Source: Dichomitus squalens LYAD-421 SS1 (taxonomy: Eukaryota; Basidiomycota; Agaricomycetes; Polyporales; Polyporaceae). Taken from it: DNA of 64,000 nt. Every line of letters starts with the position of its first letter. The stretch's first letter is position 1. Both the position numbers and the translations under genes were made by a program. Positions 1 through 10,567 of this stretch are shown here, piece after piece. The stretch covers positions 3,186-67,185 of the forward strand of contig NW_006766946.1 in the NCBI RefSeq assembly GCF_000275845.1, in the 5' to 3' direction. The notes below the pieces were generated by a model. That model searched no databases. It was not told the origin of the DNA and was given only the letters and a program-made list of their open reading frames with translations.

Positions 1-536
1 GCCTCCTGAATGTTCTCTACAGCCCCTTCGATCTTCTCCTTTGCGCATTCCGCAACCCCTGCCAGCTCATTTGCGAGTTCAGCGATATGGTCGCCAGCGG
101 CGGCCACCCTCGCCTCCAGGGTGCCGATGAGTTCTTTCGTCTGCGACTCAAAGCGGGTGAGTACAGCTTCCGTCAATGATTTGCTTACCGCGCTCTCTAT
201 GACCGCCTTGGCATAGACGGCTAATGCTATGCAACACTCCGACGCCCATGCCATCTTCCCTGAGAGTCCCACTCCTACATGATGAAGGCCCGTGATGAGG
301 CCCTCCGCTGTGGGTTCTCCAGCCGCCGGTACCATCTGATTTTTCCGCAAGACAGCGAGAGCTTCGTCCATGGTCTGAATCTTGTCCACCGCTGCCGTAA
401 AGGTGGCTGTAGCCGGTGTGGACCGCAGTTGCTTGGTAGGCGGTGCGCCTGTCGCTACAGTTGTCGATGTCCTTCTTGTCTGCGAGGCAGTTTGTGGTGA
501 TGCTGCCGGTCCTCGCCTGGTAGCGTCCTGGGGCAT
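1..536 (-). CDS. Coiled-coil hypothetical protein, 3' end off the left edge
   Basis: The reverse strand is open from a Met at 536 to the window edge, giving about 178 residues. Residues 1-60 are rich in Ser, Thr, Pro, Gln and Arg and look disordered. The rest is rich in Ala, Glu, Lys and Leu with heptad-like spacing, for example SLTEAVLTRFESQTKELIG, and is probably a long coiled coil. I do not recognise the family. The frame runs back in phase, through ERATSCGQLSLWATAY, to the TAG that ends the next gene upstream, so the two could be one gene broken by a stop. Function unknown. The open frame and coherent composition make a coding region likely; the start is uncertain. Confidence 0.55.
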   Translation of the reverse strand, partial: MPQDATRRGPAASPQTASQTRRTSTTVATGAPPTKQLRSTPATATFTAAVDKIQTMDEALAVLRKNQMVPAAGEPTAEGLITGLHHVGVGLSGKMAWASECCIALAVYAKAVIESAVSKSLTEAVLTRFESQTKELIGTLEARVAAAGDHIAELANELAGVAECAKEKIEGAVENIQE

Positions 537-623
537 CCTACTGTCCGTATGTATTGCTGCTGTTTCATGTACGCTATAGGCCGTCGCCCAGAGGGATAAC
601 TGACCGCACGACGTAGCCCGCTC

Positions 624-1421
624 CTATTGGCTGACGATCGTGGGAAAGTTGCCGTAGGTGGTGGTACGAGTGAAAGGAGCTCCTGTATGGGCGTTGCGTA
701 CGAACCAGACTGGTATCCCCGCCGCATATAGAAGCTGGACGTGTTGAGGTTCGGATGTCCAGGCTCCCATGAGAGGCAGGGAGGCACAGGGCCACCCCTC
801 AAGAGACGGAAGCGACCTCAGCCGCCGTTGGTACTCGAGATAGCCTGCGGCCATCAGCCAATGACGCTGGAGTTCGCTGACCTGGAGAGTCTGATCGGGG
901 AACGTGGCTGGCATGAGAGAGAGGCGGGCCAAAGCATGGCGCATCGCCACCTCGTGCCAACGTAGGTCCGCGCATTCCTCGCGAGGTTGGTCCCCCGCAA
1001 ATTCATCAACGCGTCGAGACATCTCCTTCACTAAAGTACGCAACGGGGCAACAAAAGAGGCGGAAAGGAACCCAAACCCTGCAACCGGAGTGCCAGACAG
1101 AGGAACAAAGTCTTGTTTCGATGGAGATCGGAAAATGGGGACCCAAGGATGATTGTCGCCGACGCTCTTAGGGACTGCCGACAGGTATCCATACCGGCGC
1201 GTGAAGATTTGTGGCCACTGGATGGGATCCACAGGACCGTACCTGCCGTCGGAGCGAAGGACGACGTCCACGATGCCTTGTACGATCTCCGGGATGAAGT
1301 CGGCATTAGGAGAAGTGATGAGAAGCGCAGCCTCAGTATCCACTGCAGCGACGGCCCCGTCAGAGAAAGTGGGAACTCCTGGTGGGAAGTTCAAAACGAG
1401 ACAATGAAACTGCCACAACAC
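624..1421 (-). CDS. Conserved Agaricomycete-type hypothetical protein (5' exon not resolved)
   Basis: An open frame of about 265 codons ends at a TAG. The first codon of the open stretch is GTG, so it is probably an internal exon; an upstream ATG near 1480 (MLTLNLKRAPPLE) could begin the gene, but I found no convincing intron joining the two. Visible segments include LNFPPGVPTFSDGAVAAVD, RYGYLSAVP, HPWVPIFR and SELQRHWLMAAGYLEYQ. From memory, this resembles a multi-copy family of unannotated proteins common in Agaricomycete genomes. No catalytic motif is visible and the function is unknown. The TAG is followed, in the same phase, by the coiled-coil reading frame to its left. Confidence 0.55.
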   Translation of the reverse strand: MLWQFHCLVLNFPPGVPTFSDGAVAAVDTEAALLITSPNADFIPEIVQGIVDVVLRSDGRYGPVDPIQWPQIFTRRYGYLSAVPKSVGDNHPWVPIFRSPSKQDFVPLSGTPVAGFGFLSASFVAPLRTLVKEMSRRVDEFAGDQPREECADLRWHEVAMRHALARLSLMPATFPDQTLQVSELQRHWLMAAGYLEYQRRLRSLPSLEGWPCASLPLMGAWTSEPQHVQLLYAAGIPVWFVRNAHTGAPFTRTTTYGNFPTIVSQ

Positions 1422-1849
1422 TGGACCTCATGCACGTACCTTCGAGAGGAGGAGCACGCTTCAGATTCAACGTCAGCATAGTGGAGTCCCAATACCTAGG
1501 TGTTCAAGCAGCCACCGTCAACACAACACAACACGATGGTTGCATAGAAGGGGGAATGGGGGCGAACTTGAAGCGTACCTCGGCTGCCCTTGCGCAGTAA
1601 CCCAGCAAGTCGACGTTATCTTGGTCCTGTGGTGGCACAGACAGCCCCCTACTCAAAGATGTTTCCAAACATGTCCCTTTTAAGCCGACTTACGGGTGAG
1701 AGCCTGTGAGAGCGAAGGGCAGTTTGAACCCGAGTACGGAGCCGGCACTGGTACTTCAACTTGAAGTTGGTCGCAATAGGGTATGGTTAGAAAAAGAATC
1801 GTTTTCGAACAGAGAGTTATGAACAGGCGCCCCGAATCAGGCCGTTTCT
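1422..1849. other. Gene-free stretch left of the TIR element
   Basis: No supported gene. It contains the possible 5' exon of the neighbouring minus-strand gene near 1480, and a GGTTAGAAA / TTTCTAACC inverted pair at about 1785 and 1844. Confidence 0.4.
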
Positions 1850-2210
1850 AACCGGGATTAATAACTGTTATTAACTCTTGTGTTATTAACTGTTAAGAAG
1901 ATTTTCTAACGCCGCCGAGGTTTATTAACAGTCGTATTGAATCGATGATCACCACGCGTCCTATCATCTTGCCTGGCTCGCAATCTGCTACCCTATCCTC
2001 ATTGTAATCCTTGTCTCCATCATCTGGGTCGCACAAAAGCATGCGCAAGGCTTAGGCACGGAGATTAACCTCGCCATCTACCTTGAACTCGGTATCTTAC
2101 GCCTACAGCCTCCGACCGGACTTCTGAACAATATATAACCGGGCTGATAGACCCCTGGGCTTTTGAACCGTTAATTAACATGTTAATAACCTGTTAATAA
2201 ACACCGGGTT
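1850..2210. mobile_element. Short AT-rich element with imperfect terminal inverted repeats
   Basis: The left end starts AACCGGGATTAATAACTG and carries GTTATTAAC at 1867 and 1882. The right end, read on the other strand, starts AACCCGGTGTTTATTAACAG and carries GTTATTAAC and GTTAATTAAC. The two ends therefore match as imperfect inverted repeats of about 45-50 bp enclosing about 260 bp without a reading frame. This fits a non-autonomous TIR transposon of MITE type. No clear target-site duplication was seen, and the family is not assigned. Confidence 0.5.
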
Positions 2211-2545
2211 CATTATTCCGACTTTCAAACTTTACCCTAGGTCGCAATGCACTTTTGCCGTTGGCGCCCAACGTCACCGTTATATGCATTGCAGCGCTTT
2301 CCGACGAGCCGCCTCGTTATGTGTACATGCAGTACTCTACAAGGCGAAAGTCCGTCGTTCATGTATGATAAACCTTGTCGTGTAACACTCATGCCACCAT
2401 GCCGAACGACTTAGACACGCGGAGTAGATGTGGCTGGCGGCACCAGCTTTAAGTTGGGTCCTCGGAACTAGGGTACACAGACGAAGAGCGGAGCAACCAT
2501 CCATGCATGAACGTTTGAGCCCTAGCATAGACACGATGCAGACGT
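2211..2545. other. Gene-free spacer
   Basis: Nothing supportable seen. It lies just beyond the stop codon of the UCH37-type gene. Confidence 0.5.
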
Positions 2546-4425
2546 CTACCCGCGCTTCCGTCTCGCCTTCGCCTTCGCCTTCGACATCGACGACGATGAT
2601 GCCGATGCGCCCGCTACCCCCGTCGCCTCCGCCTCCGCGTTCCCAGCTTGCGCGCTGCGGCCATCTAACACTTCATCAAGCAAGCCTTCGTTTTGCAGCG
2701 CCGTGATGAACTCCCTGATGAACGGCTCGTAGTCGAACGTCCGCTTGACGTGGTCCGCCTAAGTGACAAAACGGGAAGATCGTCGTCAGCTCCTCAAAAC
2801 ATAGGGTCTGTCCCATCCCGTTCCATCCTAAATAAAACACCCATCCCCCGCTCTATGCCACACGACGGCACCCGCGATATAGCAGCAGTGCCAGCGCAAA
2901 CAAGCACGACACCATCAGGCCACTGAGACGGCAAAAGGACGCACCTGCGCGCTCTGCGCCTTCGCGATCTCCTCCTCGACGGCAACCTTGGCCTCGAGCG
3001 CGCTGCGCACACACGTCTCCCATGCGGGCACTAGGGCGCGCTCGGGCATGTCCAAGATCGCCATCTCCCGCGCCATCTTCCGCGCGCCAAAGTCCGCGGC
3101 GAACACCCTCCCCGGCTCGGATGCCCGCGGCCGGAGGGTGGTGGCGAACGTCTCGGACGCGCACGCGAGCAGCGTACCGTCAACCTGACAGAGAGGCATC
3201 ATGAACATGGATGAGAGAGAGCAGAGGAACGCGACCCGCAGGACAGCAGCAAGGAGCACCTTGTCCTCCCAACCACTCGGGAACCGCTCCGCCAGTCTCC
3301 TCTCGAGCGCCACGCGCTCCCGCTTGAGCAGCTCGAGCGCGTCGCTCGCGCGCAGGTACGCGTCGTCCACGATCGCGAGGAGGTTGTACTGGATGTGGCC
3401 CTCGCTCGCGTCTCCCATCACTGCATGCATGCGCCGCTGCAGCGCGGGCCGCACCACGTCCATCCACCCCGCGCGTCTCGCGCCCGCAGAGTCCGACGCC
3501 GACTCTTCTTGTTCTGAAGGGATGTCCGAGTGGGAGTGGATGGGGCCGACGTCGAGGGGCCCGGCGGCGCGGAGCCCGTCGAGCTCCCAGACGCGCCCGT
3601 GTGCGGGGACGTAGCCGATGTAGTGGTACGACTCGACTTTTTCTTGGGCGGGGGTGCGGGCGGACTTGCTGCGGCGCGGGCGAGAGGAGGCAGTGGAGGT
3701 TTTGCGCTTTTTGGCTGGGGGTGAGGCTGTTGCTTTGGCTTTGGTTTTCGCGGACTCGAGGGCGGTGGTGGCGAGCGAGTGCCACGCACCCCGGAGGTCG
3801 GAGGGGCTGTCAGTGTTGGGCGTGAGGAGCGCTCGGGGTGGGGAGGGGATGCTTACCGTGCAAGCGAATTCTGTGCTTCGCGAATGTGAGACGAGTTGGA
3901 GATGGCGAGCCCTCTCATCTGTCACAGAGCGGTAAATTGTGGAAACCAGGCAGATCAATGTGGATGCACTCACGACTGGCGACATCTTCTCAGTATCGGA
4001 TGCGAACTCCTTGAGCACGGGCCCGAGGTCGACTCCTTGGCAGTTGAGCAGCACGTTCAGGATGGCCTGAGAGGAACACGCGTCATCGCTGAGCTGGTTC
4101 GCGAACCATATCGAACGTGCGTCCGGGTCGTCGAGGTCGTCCTCTGCGGTAAACTCGGGCTTCGCACTCGTGTCCTCTTCACAGAGGTAGCAGAAGATCA
4201 GGCCGTACGGGTTGAGATGGTCTGTGGCGAATGGCTCGACGCTGTAGAGCTCGGTTACGGCCAGTCCCTGGACACCTAACTTGCGGATCAGCGTAGTAAA
4301 GACTCCTATTCAACAGTTTCAGTGCCCACAACAGACAACGATTAGTCGAGTACCAACTCACCCGGATCCGACTCTATTACCGCAAAGGGACCTCCGACAA
4401 GGTCGTGTTCGTGGTCTGTTGCCAT
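2546..4425 (-). CDS. uch2: Ubiquitin C-terminal hydrolase of the UCH37/UCHL5 type (peptidase C12)
   Basis: Cysteine protease that removes ubiquitin, acting on the proteasome in the UCH37 branch. Six exons join cleanly (4425-4362, 4305-3974, 3918-3857, 3806-3260, 3184-2945, 2758-2546), giving 485 residues. The catalytic set is visible: the oxyanion Gln and nucleophile Cys in FANQLSDDACSSQAILN, the His in YHYIGYVPAHG and the Asp in ELDGL. The segment RRMHAVMGDASEGHIQYN and the C-terminal KRTFDYEPFIREFITALQ match the UCHL5-specific extension that binds the proteasome receptor Rpn13; the latter role is known for the family and inferred here. An unusually long Lys/Ser/Ala-rich insert (SPPAKKRKTSTASSRPRRS) sits between the Cys and His parts and could be a nuclear localisation signal. 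The tail is KAKAKARRKRG, very basic. Confidence 0.92.
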
Positions 4426-5467
4426 AACCTACCATTGTCTTTGGTGAGTTAGAGCCTGATTTCCGATTTTAAGAGAAAGGCGTTCAAGATAGCACCGTAT
4501 AAATCAGTAGTATTGCTCTCTTCTGTTCATATTGATAGAACGGCCCGACGGTGTCATGTGGTACTTGAGAGTCCCGGCGAGCCCGTCTCTGTTATATAGA
4601 CAATGCGAGCCCACACGGTCATATCACTGGCCTCAAAAAGTAGTGCCCACGCCTCGAATAATTCTACGGGCAGCCTCGAAAGCACTCACCTTGAGGAAAC
4701 GGTTGCGGCCGAGTGCGAGGAGCGGAGGAAAGAAGCGAGCAGCTGCGGGCGAGTCTCTTCCGATCGCGTCGCGTCGAGAGGGTCACGCTCATGTGATCGT
4801 GACCCACCAGGTCTCGTGAGCAGCACGCGTCGCGTCGCGTCCGGCCGCTCCGCTCCGCTGTTGCCCTGTTCACCAGAGTCGCAGACATACACAGTTCACC
4901 ATGTGTGTATGTCCTATCGACGTTACGAACTCAGTTCTGAATACTGAAGGCAGTACTAAGCAGGCCTTACAATGCCAAAGAAAAACCGGGTCCAAATTGA
5001 TTACAGTCGATCGATCAGACAAAGCGAATCGACAGTGCCGCAGTGGACAAGAGCGGTACGCTGAGGATGTCTCACGAGCGCCGCTGACAGAGCTTCCTTT
5101 CTCAGCGCACAAAAGCTTCGGAGCACCATTTGCCACTTCAGACGGCGAATCGAAGCGTGCAAAAGCCGATTATACAGCAAATAAGATACAGCGATGGTCA
5201 GCGATGACGATGTACTGTACATGCACCGGGAGTGCGGCAGGCATAGGGAGGGGGTAGGGCGCAATTCATTCCGTGGACCGTATGTATGAGGATGTGGATA
5301 TGAGTGCAAACGAGTGCGAGACATGGACCTATGGTATGTATGGAGATGGATGTGGTTGTAAATAAGGCACTTGCAGCACAGCACGAGCAACGACACAGGA
5401 TAGTGGCAGCAGCGAAGCGGAGAAGGGAAAGAGTTGCGAAACGCACATCCACGAGCACATCTCGCGC
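4426..5467. other. Intergenic, about 1 kb
   Basis: No coherent coding frame or RNA gene seen; only short chance ORFs. It is flanked by the start of the UCH37-type gene and the end of the zinc-binding protein gene, both on the minus strand. Confidence 0.5.
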
Positions 5468-6283
5468 TCAAGCGTGGACGGGCTCACGCCCCGCACAGTC
5501 GTAGCAGGTGTTCAGGTCGCTGCCGGCACGGTCAAAGGGGTCAGTCGGTCGTACGGGCTCAAAGGGACGGACATGGGCGCACATCTCCGGTGTCTCGAAC
5601 GAACACCCCTGGCACACCACCCTCCCGCACCCCGGCTCCGCCTCCTTCTCGTCTCCATGCCCTCTCCGTCCGTCATCCTCCTGCCCGTGCTCGTGCTCGT
5701 GCTCACGCCTCTTCCTCCGCTTCCCTCCACCCCCATCCGGACTCTGAGCCATATTCCTATGAGAGGCCAGCGCCGGTCTCCTACCCCCAGACCCAAATAA
5801 ATGTCCGGGACTCGCGTTCGCATCCAAGAATGAGAGCGACAGTAGAGGCGGGGTGCGCGCGTCCGGGGACCGCGACCCGGGGGACGCAGGAGACACAGGC
5901 GACATGGTGAGCTCCGGGGTCGGTGGCACTGACGGCGGCGGGACGCCATTGCACGTCCGCGAGCAGATCGCGCACGTCGGCGCGTGGCACCTGCGTGGAT
6001 AAGGCAGGATCAGCGTCGGTGGCAATGTCACCTCGAATGGTCGAGGGCACAGGGTAGGAGACGTGGAGGCAACGTACCGGGCACATTGGACGAGCTGGCT
6101 CTGCTTGGCTCCGGGGAATGCTCGGTTGCAGGAGGTGCACACAACCGCCTTGGGGCCGGGCTGCAGCTGCAGTGGGACGAAGACAGAGGGAGAAGTCGAC
6201 AGCGTAGGAGAGGTCGAGTGGAAGATTTTTCGACGTTTCATTGGGTGGATCTTGCATCCGTTGGGTAGCTCTGAGAGGCCCAT
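5468..6283 (-). CDS. Cysteine-rich zinc-binding protein
   Basis: Two exons (6283-6078 and 5990-5468, intron of 87 nt) encode 242 residues; the exon sum is in frame. I start at MGLSELPNG rather than the Met at 6352 because the tRNA gene lies close upstream. An N-terminal cysteine cluster reads CTSC, then CARC, CAIC and a final SRTC, the second pair being completed only by splicing. A second cluster near the C-terminus reads GCGRVVCQGC and CYDCAG. The paired CxxC spacing suggests two zinc sites separated by a long low-complexity linker (SPVSPASPGSRSP; KRRKRREHEHEHG, basic and possibly nuclear). This layout is common in unannotated basidiomycete proteins. Role unknown; DNA, RNA or protein binding is only inferred. 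Confidence 0.75.
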   Translation of the reverse strand: MGLSELPNGCKIHPMKRRKIFHSTSPTLSTSPSVFVPLQLQPGPKAVVCTSCNRAFPGAKQSQLVQCARYVASTSPTLCPRPFEVTLPPTLILPYPRRCHAPTCAICSRTCNGVPPPSVPPTPELTMSPVSPASPGSRSPDARTPPLLSLSFLDANASPGHLFGSGGRRPALASHRNMAQSPDGGGGKRRKRREHEHEHGQEDDGRRGHGDEKEAEPGCGRVVCQGCSFETPEMCAHVRPFEPVRPTDPFDRAGSDLNTCYDCAGREPVHA

Positions 6284-6441
6284 GATATAGGTGTAGTGCA
6301 GAGGATTGGTATTGGGAAAAGGTTCAAGACTCAAAGCATGCCGTACGGGCAAAGCTCTTTCAGCCAGCCGCCGAACGCCTGCGAACGGGCTCGAGCAAGT
6401 ACTTCAATGCGTAGGCATAAAATCATAGTCTATCTTTTATA

Positions 6442-6523
6442 TACGCCGAACGGGAATCGAACCCGTGCCGCTTGCTACACATGAAATGGAAGGCAAGCAT
6501 GATAACCACTTCACCATCGGCGT
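6442..6523 (-). tRNA. tRNA-Gly(UCC) with a short intron
   Basis: On the minus strand the acceptor ACGCCGA pairs with TCGGCGT. The D arm is GTGAAGTGGTTATCAT, the anticodon stem CTTGC/GCAAG, and the T arm ACGGG-TTCGATT-CCCGT. The loop CTTCCA puts UCC at the anticodon. About 10 extra bases (TTTCATGTGT) sit after position 37, the normal place for a nuclear tRNA intron. The discriminator base would be at 6442. Confidence 0.9.
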
Positions 6524-6736
6524 GGTGTTTGTGTACGTAAAATACTTACTATATCCTTAACATATTAGTCTTGTCGGTAGTATATATGTAGGCTCGTGAA
6601 CGGGCCTCGCCCAACTACACTCGCCTCCGGAGGGATTCATAAACGCCGTCCGCACTCCCCACCGTTACAATATTGGCATTGCATACCAACGTCCGAACTC
6701 TTCTCTCGTGTGTACTGACCCGTGTTGTTGCGCAAT

Positions 6737-7689
6737 ATGAAGAACAAGAACAAGTCGACCAAATTCCCCGTCGTATGTCCTCCCGCTCTCCCTTGTTTTC
6801 CTGCCCTCATAACGGTCTTCCTACCGAATCGCCTCCGCGCGGCTGCGCTTCGCGTGGATCGCTCTCGACGACACAGGCGCGGATCAAGCGCATCATGCAG
6901 AAGGACGAGGAGGTTGGCAAGGTTGCCCAGGCCACTCCCGTTGTCATATGTATGTCTTGTTCTGCTCCCCTCTTTACGCGTCCTCCCGCTAACCTGGACG
7001 TCTTCTACTACTCTGTACCATGCCCGACCGCCCGACCGCGCACTCTACTGGCTCTTGCTTGCTCGGTGCCGATCGCGCCACGACGCTCGGCCATGGGGCA
7101 CATCTCGATGGTGGAACCTCGGGGCACGCATTGCGCCCGGACACAGCGAAGGCATTGGAACTGTTCCTGGCGATGATCGTGGAGGAGTCCAGCAACGTTA
7201 CTGTCGAGCGCGGGTCGAAGCGCGTTGAGGCATACCATCTGTCCGTCCCCCTACCTCTCCCGGTCGTTTTTCCGTGTCTTATGCTTACGTCTTGTCTTCC
7301 CTCCCTCTCCTTTCTCTGCACGTGCATGGGCGAATAGAAAGCACGCGATCGAGACGGTGGACATGCTCGACTTCCTCAAGGAGATCGTCGAGGCCGTCCC
7401 GGACCCGTCTGCGGGGGGCACGATCGACGTCGAGGCGGAGAACGCAGAGGCGCGGGCGAAGAAGCGCGGCAAGGGCAAGGACAAGGCGGACAAGAAAGAG
7501 CGTGCGGAAAAGGCGGAGAACGGGGATGGGGCAAAGCCGAAGCGGCGGAGCAGGAAGAAAGCGGCGGTGAAGGAGGAGGTGGTAGAGGAAGAGGAGGAGG
7601 CGAGGGAGGAGATGGACGTGGAGGAGGACGAGGAGGAGGGCAGGAGGAAACGGGACGACGACGACGACGACGACGATTGGGAGGGTTAG
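6737..7689 (+). CDS. BUR6: NC2 alpha / DRAP1-type transcription repressor subunit
   Basis: Histone-fold partner of NC2 beta (Dr1); the dimer binds TBP on promoters and controls RNA polymerase II initiation (known for the family). Four exons (6737-6772, 6877-6949, 7147-7240, 7338-7689) give 184 residues in frame. After splicing, the fold starts KFPVARIKRIMQ and continues DEEVGKVAQATPVVISKAL, the NC2-alpha signature, then the L/F-rich helix and VERGSKRVEAYHL. The C-terminal half is very charged: a Lys/Arg stretch around KPKRRSRKKA, then long Glu and Asp runs ending DDDDDDDDWEG. Acidic tails are usual in this family. The third intron starts GTCCGT, a weak donor. CHRAC/Pol epsilon histone-fold subunits are the alternative but match less well. 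Confidence 0.9.
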
Positions 7690-8083
7690 AGACCGGGTAT
7701 GCAGCAATTCGGGGAGAATGGGGGCAAAGTCTGAGATGCGTATGTGGGGAACGCGAACACTTGATTCTGTTGTACGAGTACCAAGCGGGGGAGGAAGACG
7801 ATCATCTTTTGTACTGTACATACATGTGAAGCTAGTGCTCGGCTTTTGTTGTTATTCGGGATGCTTACGCTGTTGTATGTTTTTGTCTTATTCTGTCTGA
7901 CTCCAGAACGAGGTGACCTGATAAGACCAAAGCCATCTTCCATGCAGAGCGCCGGGAGAAACGGACCGTGCTGCTTGCGGGCGTCTACACCGCCGTAAAC
8001 GAAACGCGACGCGACGCGTCCACCACCGGGTTACCTTCCTTCTTCACTGACCACACATTCTGTCCTGTACCCGCACCTCTACT
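7690..8083. other. Intergenic between NC2 alpha and SLD5
   Basis: Presumably the 3' UTR of the upstream gene and the promoter of SLD5. No other feature seen. Confidence 0.5.
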
Positions 8084-9841
8084 ATGGCGGCACCCTGGGA
8101 CGATGACTTTGACGCACCTATCGCGGGGCCCTCGTTCATCGATCGCGTGCGAAACGCCCCGGACGACGACGAAGGCGGCGACTTTGCTATGCACGACGGC
8201 GACGACTTTGCAGCTCGGGGACGCGGTGGAGCTGGGCTGGCGGTGATGGGGCAGGACGTCGCGGAGGAGACGCCATTCCAGCAGCTGATAAGGCACTGGA
8301 TGAACGAACGGCACGCGCCGGACATCTTGCCCGGGCAGGAGATGTTGCTGGGCAGGATCTTGGACCATGTGAGGAAGCAGGTGAGTTTGCGGTTTGGGTT
8401 GGCATATTAGCGTGTGGTTGTGTTTCCGGGAGAACGTGCGACTGCTTCGCGAAGCGAGCCGGTGGAAGGGTGGTTGCGCGTCGGGGTGTCCACTTGGACT
8501 CCGCGGATAGTTGGTCAAGAGTCTATAAACCCTCACTGGGGGCTTCGGACTATCGGAAGATGTGTCCCATCGTGGAGGTATCGTGATCTGAGCCACGTTG
8601 AGACAAACCATGCCTCGCCGCATCCCACCTTGATCCTGCGCCAGCCGCACCTACAGTGGCTCTGACTACGATGGGACACGATGTGCCACAGGTTGATGCC
8701 CCCGGTGCCTCTGACTAGGTCCTACACGGTATGAGGGTGGAGAGACAGTTGAAGACTTGACATTGCACGCGACGTTCATGCGCGTGACCTCGGGAACGTA
8801 AGTTTCTGCGCCGCGATCGCGAAGGCCGGCAAAGTAGTCGAAGAGAACATGACATCCGCGTATGACGCGGTCTCACCTCCTCTACGCTCCTCAACCTCCG
8901 TAACAAAACAATGCGAGCGAGCCCTGCAACGTCTGCACAGAGAGGTTTTAGTAGATGTGCTGTCTCGGCGGACTTGGAACCTGGAAAACTTTGTACGCGT
9001 GACCGCGAAAGGCATCTGTGTTCTGGAAACCTCCGCTTGCTAGGATTCATGGAAGCAGGGAGATGGGCATGTACGAGCAAGGAGCGGACACGTACACTAA
9101 GGGGACGAACGCTGACGGAGTGCAGTTGTAGTCGAACGACGTCGAGCTCCTGAGGGCTGACCCGGACTCTTCAGAGGAGGAGCACTTCCGGATCATGCTC
9201 GTCCAGACGGAGGTCGAGCGCGTCAAGTTCATCGTGCGGTCGTATATCCGCACGCGACTGCACAAGGTATGTTCTCGTGCGCGCGTGCACACACAGAAGC
9301 TGATCTCCAATGTTGTTGGGTAGATAGAGAAATATGCGCGGTACATCAGCTCGGCGCCAGACGTGCACGAACGACTGTCGAAGGCCGAGCTGGAGCACGC
9401 GAAAAGGTCGGGTTCCCCTCATTCAATGGCACTTTCGGCCCGCGCTGACGGTTCGTCAGGTATTCGCGGCTAGTGGAATATCATTTCAAGCAGTCTGTCC
9501 TACAGAGTCTGCCTGAACAGCAGCAGAGCCTGGATGAAGAGGTCGCTTTCATGCCGCCGATGGGTGCGTTGTCTCGCACGTCTTGCAGGCTGCGTGCGCT
9601 CATGAGCGTTCAGTGGCGAAGCCAGACAAGAAGCGGCCGGTGGTCGCGCGCGCGTTGGTAGACTGCCCGCCTATGAGATTACCAGAGTAAGCCGATCACG
9701 GTGTTGCGACGATCATTGCTCCTGCTGACGTTCACGCACCTCAGCGGCACGTCGACGGAGATGAAGAAAGGACAGATATCGATGACGCCATACTACGTCG
9801 TAGAGCATCTCTTGCTTCGGGGCGAGGTCGAGCTCGTATGA
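8084..9841 (+). CDS. SLD5: GINS complex subunit Sld5
   Basis: Part of the GINS tetramer, which joins Mcm2-7 and Cdc45 as the replicative helicase. Six exons (8084-8380, 9132-9266, 9324-9406, 9460-9563, 9614-9686, 9745-9841) sum to 789 nt and 262 residues. The family signatures are clear: FQQLIRHWMNERHAPDILP early, EEEHFRIMLVQTEVERVKF and FIVRSYIRTRLHKIEKYAR in the alpha-helical A domain, and the C-terminal B domain ending MTPYYVVEHLLLRGEVELV. The acidic N-terminus (WDDDFD, DDDEGGDF) is typical. The first intron is 751 nt, about ten times its neighbours; it holds no family-like exon and may contain inserted DNA. An 11-bp inverted pair, GTGTCCCATCG/CGATGGGACAC, lies inside it. Confidence 0.93.
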
Positions 9842-10567
9842 TGTTCGTCCAAGACCTGCGACAGTGGATCAGAAATACCGTGTCCATTCTCTCTCCGACG
9901 CCTCGTAATTCTCTATATTCTATATCCAGGACACTTCCTTGGTGTTCGTACGCACACGCCACCGTGATTCTCTCTTTTTGCGTCGTCGTGAAGCACGAGG
10001 AATGGTGTTCATCGCGACTTCTCTCATTCGACTATGTCTTGGACCTGACTCAGGAAGTCTTGCGAGGCCTGCGAGAAGCCCACGGTGCGCGCGACACGCG
10101 GCTGCAGTTATTTGCGTTCACACGCGACTGCGTTACGACGACCCTAACACATACGACGGCATGATTCGCTATGAGTAAAATGTGGAGTCTCAATGCGCGG
10201 GCCGCCGTAGTCTGGGTAAATGAAGTTTGTTGTGATGTACGGGGGTCTTACAACGACTAGATCCAGCAGAACAGGGACCACGACGGTACCGGATGACGAA
10301 GCTCGGGGCAAGGCCGAGACAAGGGCTAATCGATCGCCAATCGCCGATATTGTATGGGCGGAGTACACGGGCGTCTGCATGTCCAAACAGAGCATACAGA
10401 ACTCAGCCAACTCTCCCTTGACCTCGACGCATCCTTCCGCATCTTAATCTGCACGTCCATATTCTACCCAGGTACAGATACTTCGTTCCAGATCCGCAGT
10501 ACTAGTAGGTCTCCAATCCTCCGGCCTGTTCTCCCCACTCACCCGCCTTGATCGCGCATCAGCGGAC
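9842..10567. other. Intergenic, about 0.7 kb
   Basis: No supported gene or repeat. It is the presumed 3' flank of SLD5 and promoter of the hydrolase gene. Confidence 0.5.

Noticed and set aside
1381..1421. GTG as the start codon of the 624-1421 gene
   Set aside because: Nuclear fungal genes rarely start at GTG; the open stretch is more likely an internal exon with an unresolved upstream exon.
3180..3825. Several long overlapping ORFs on both strands inside the UCH37 gene
   Set aside because: All are frame shadows; only the spliced minus-strand reading gives the catalytic motifs.
7560..7686. Simple-sequence GAG/GAC runs as a microsatellite or CRISPR-like array
   Set aside because: They encode the acidic tail of NC2 alpha, usual for the family; no spaced repeats of CRISPR type occur anywhere in the window.
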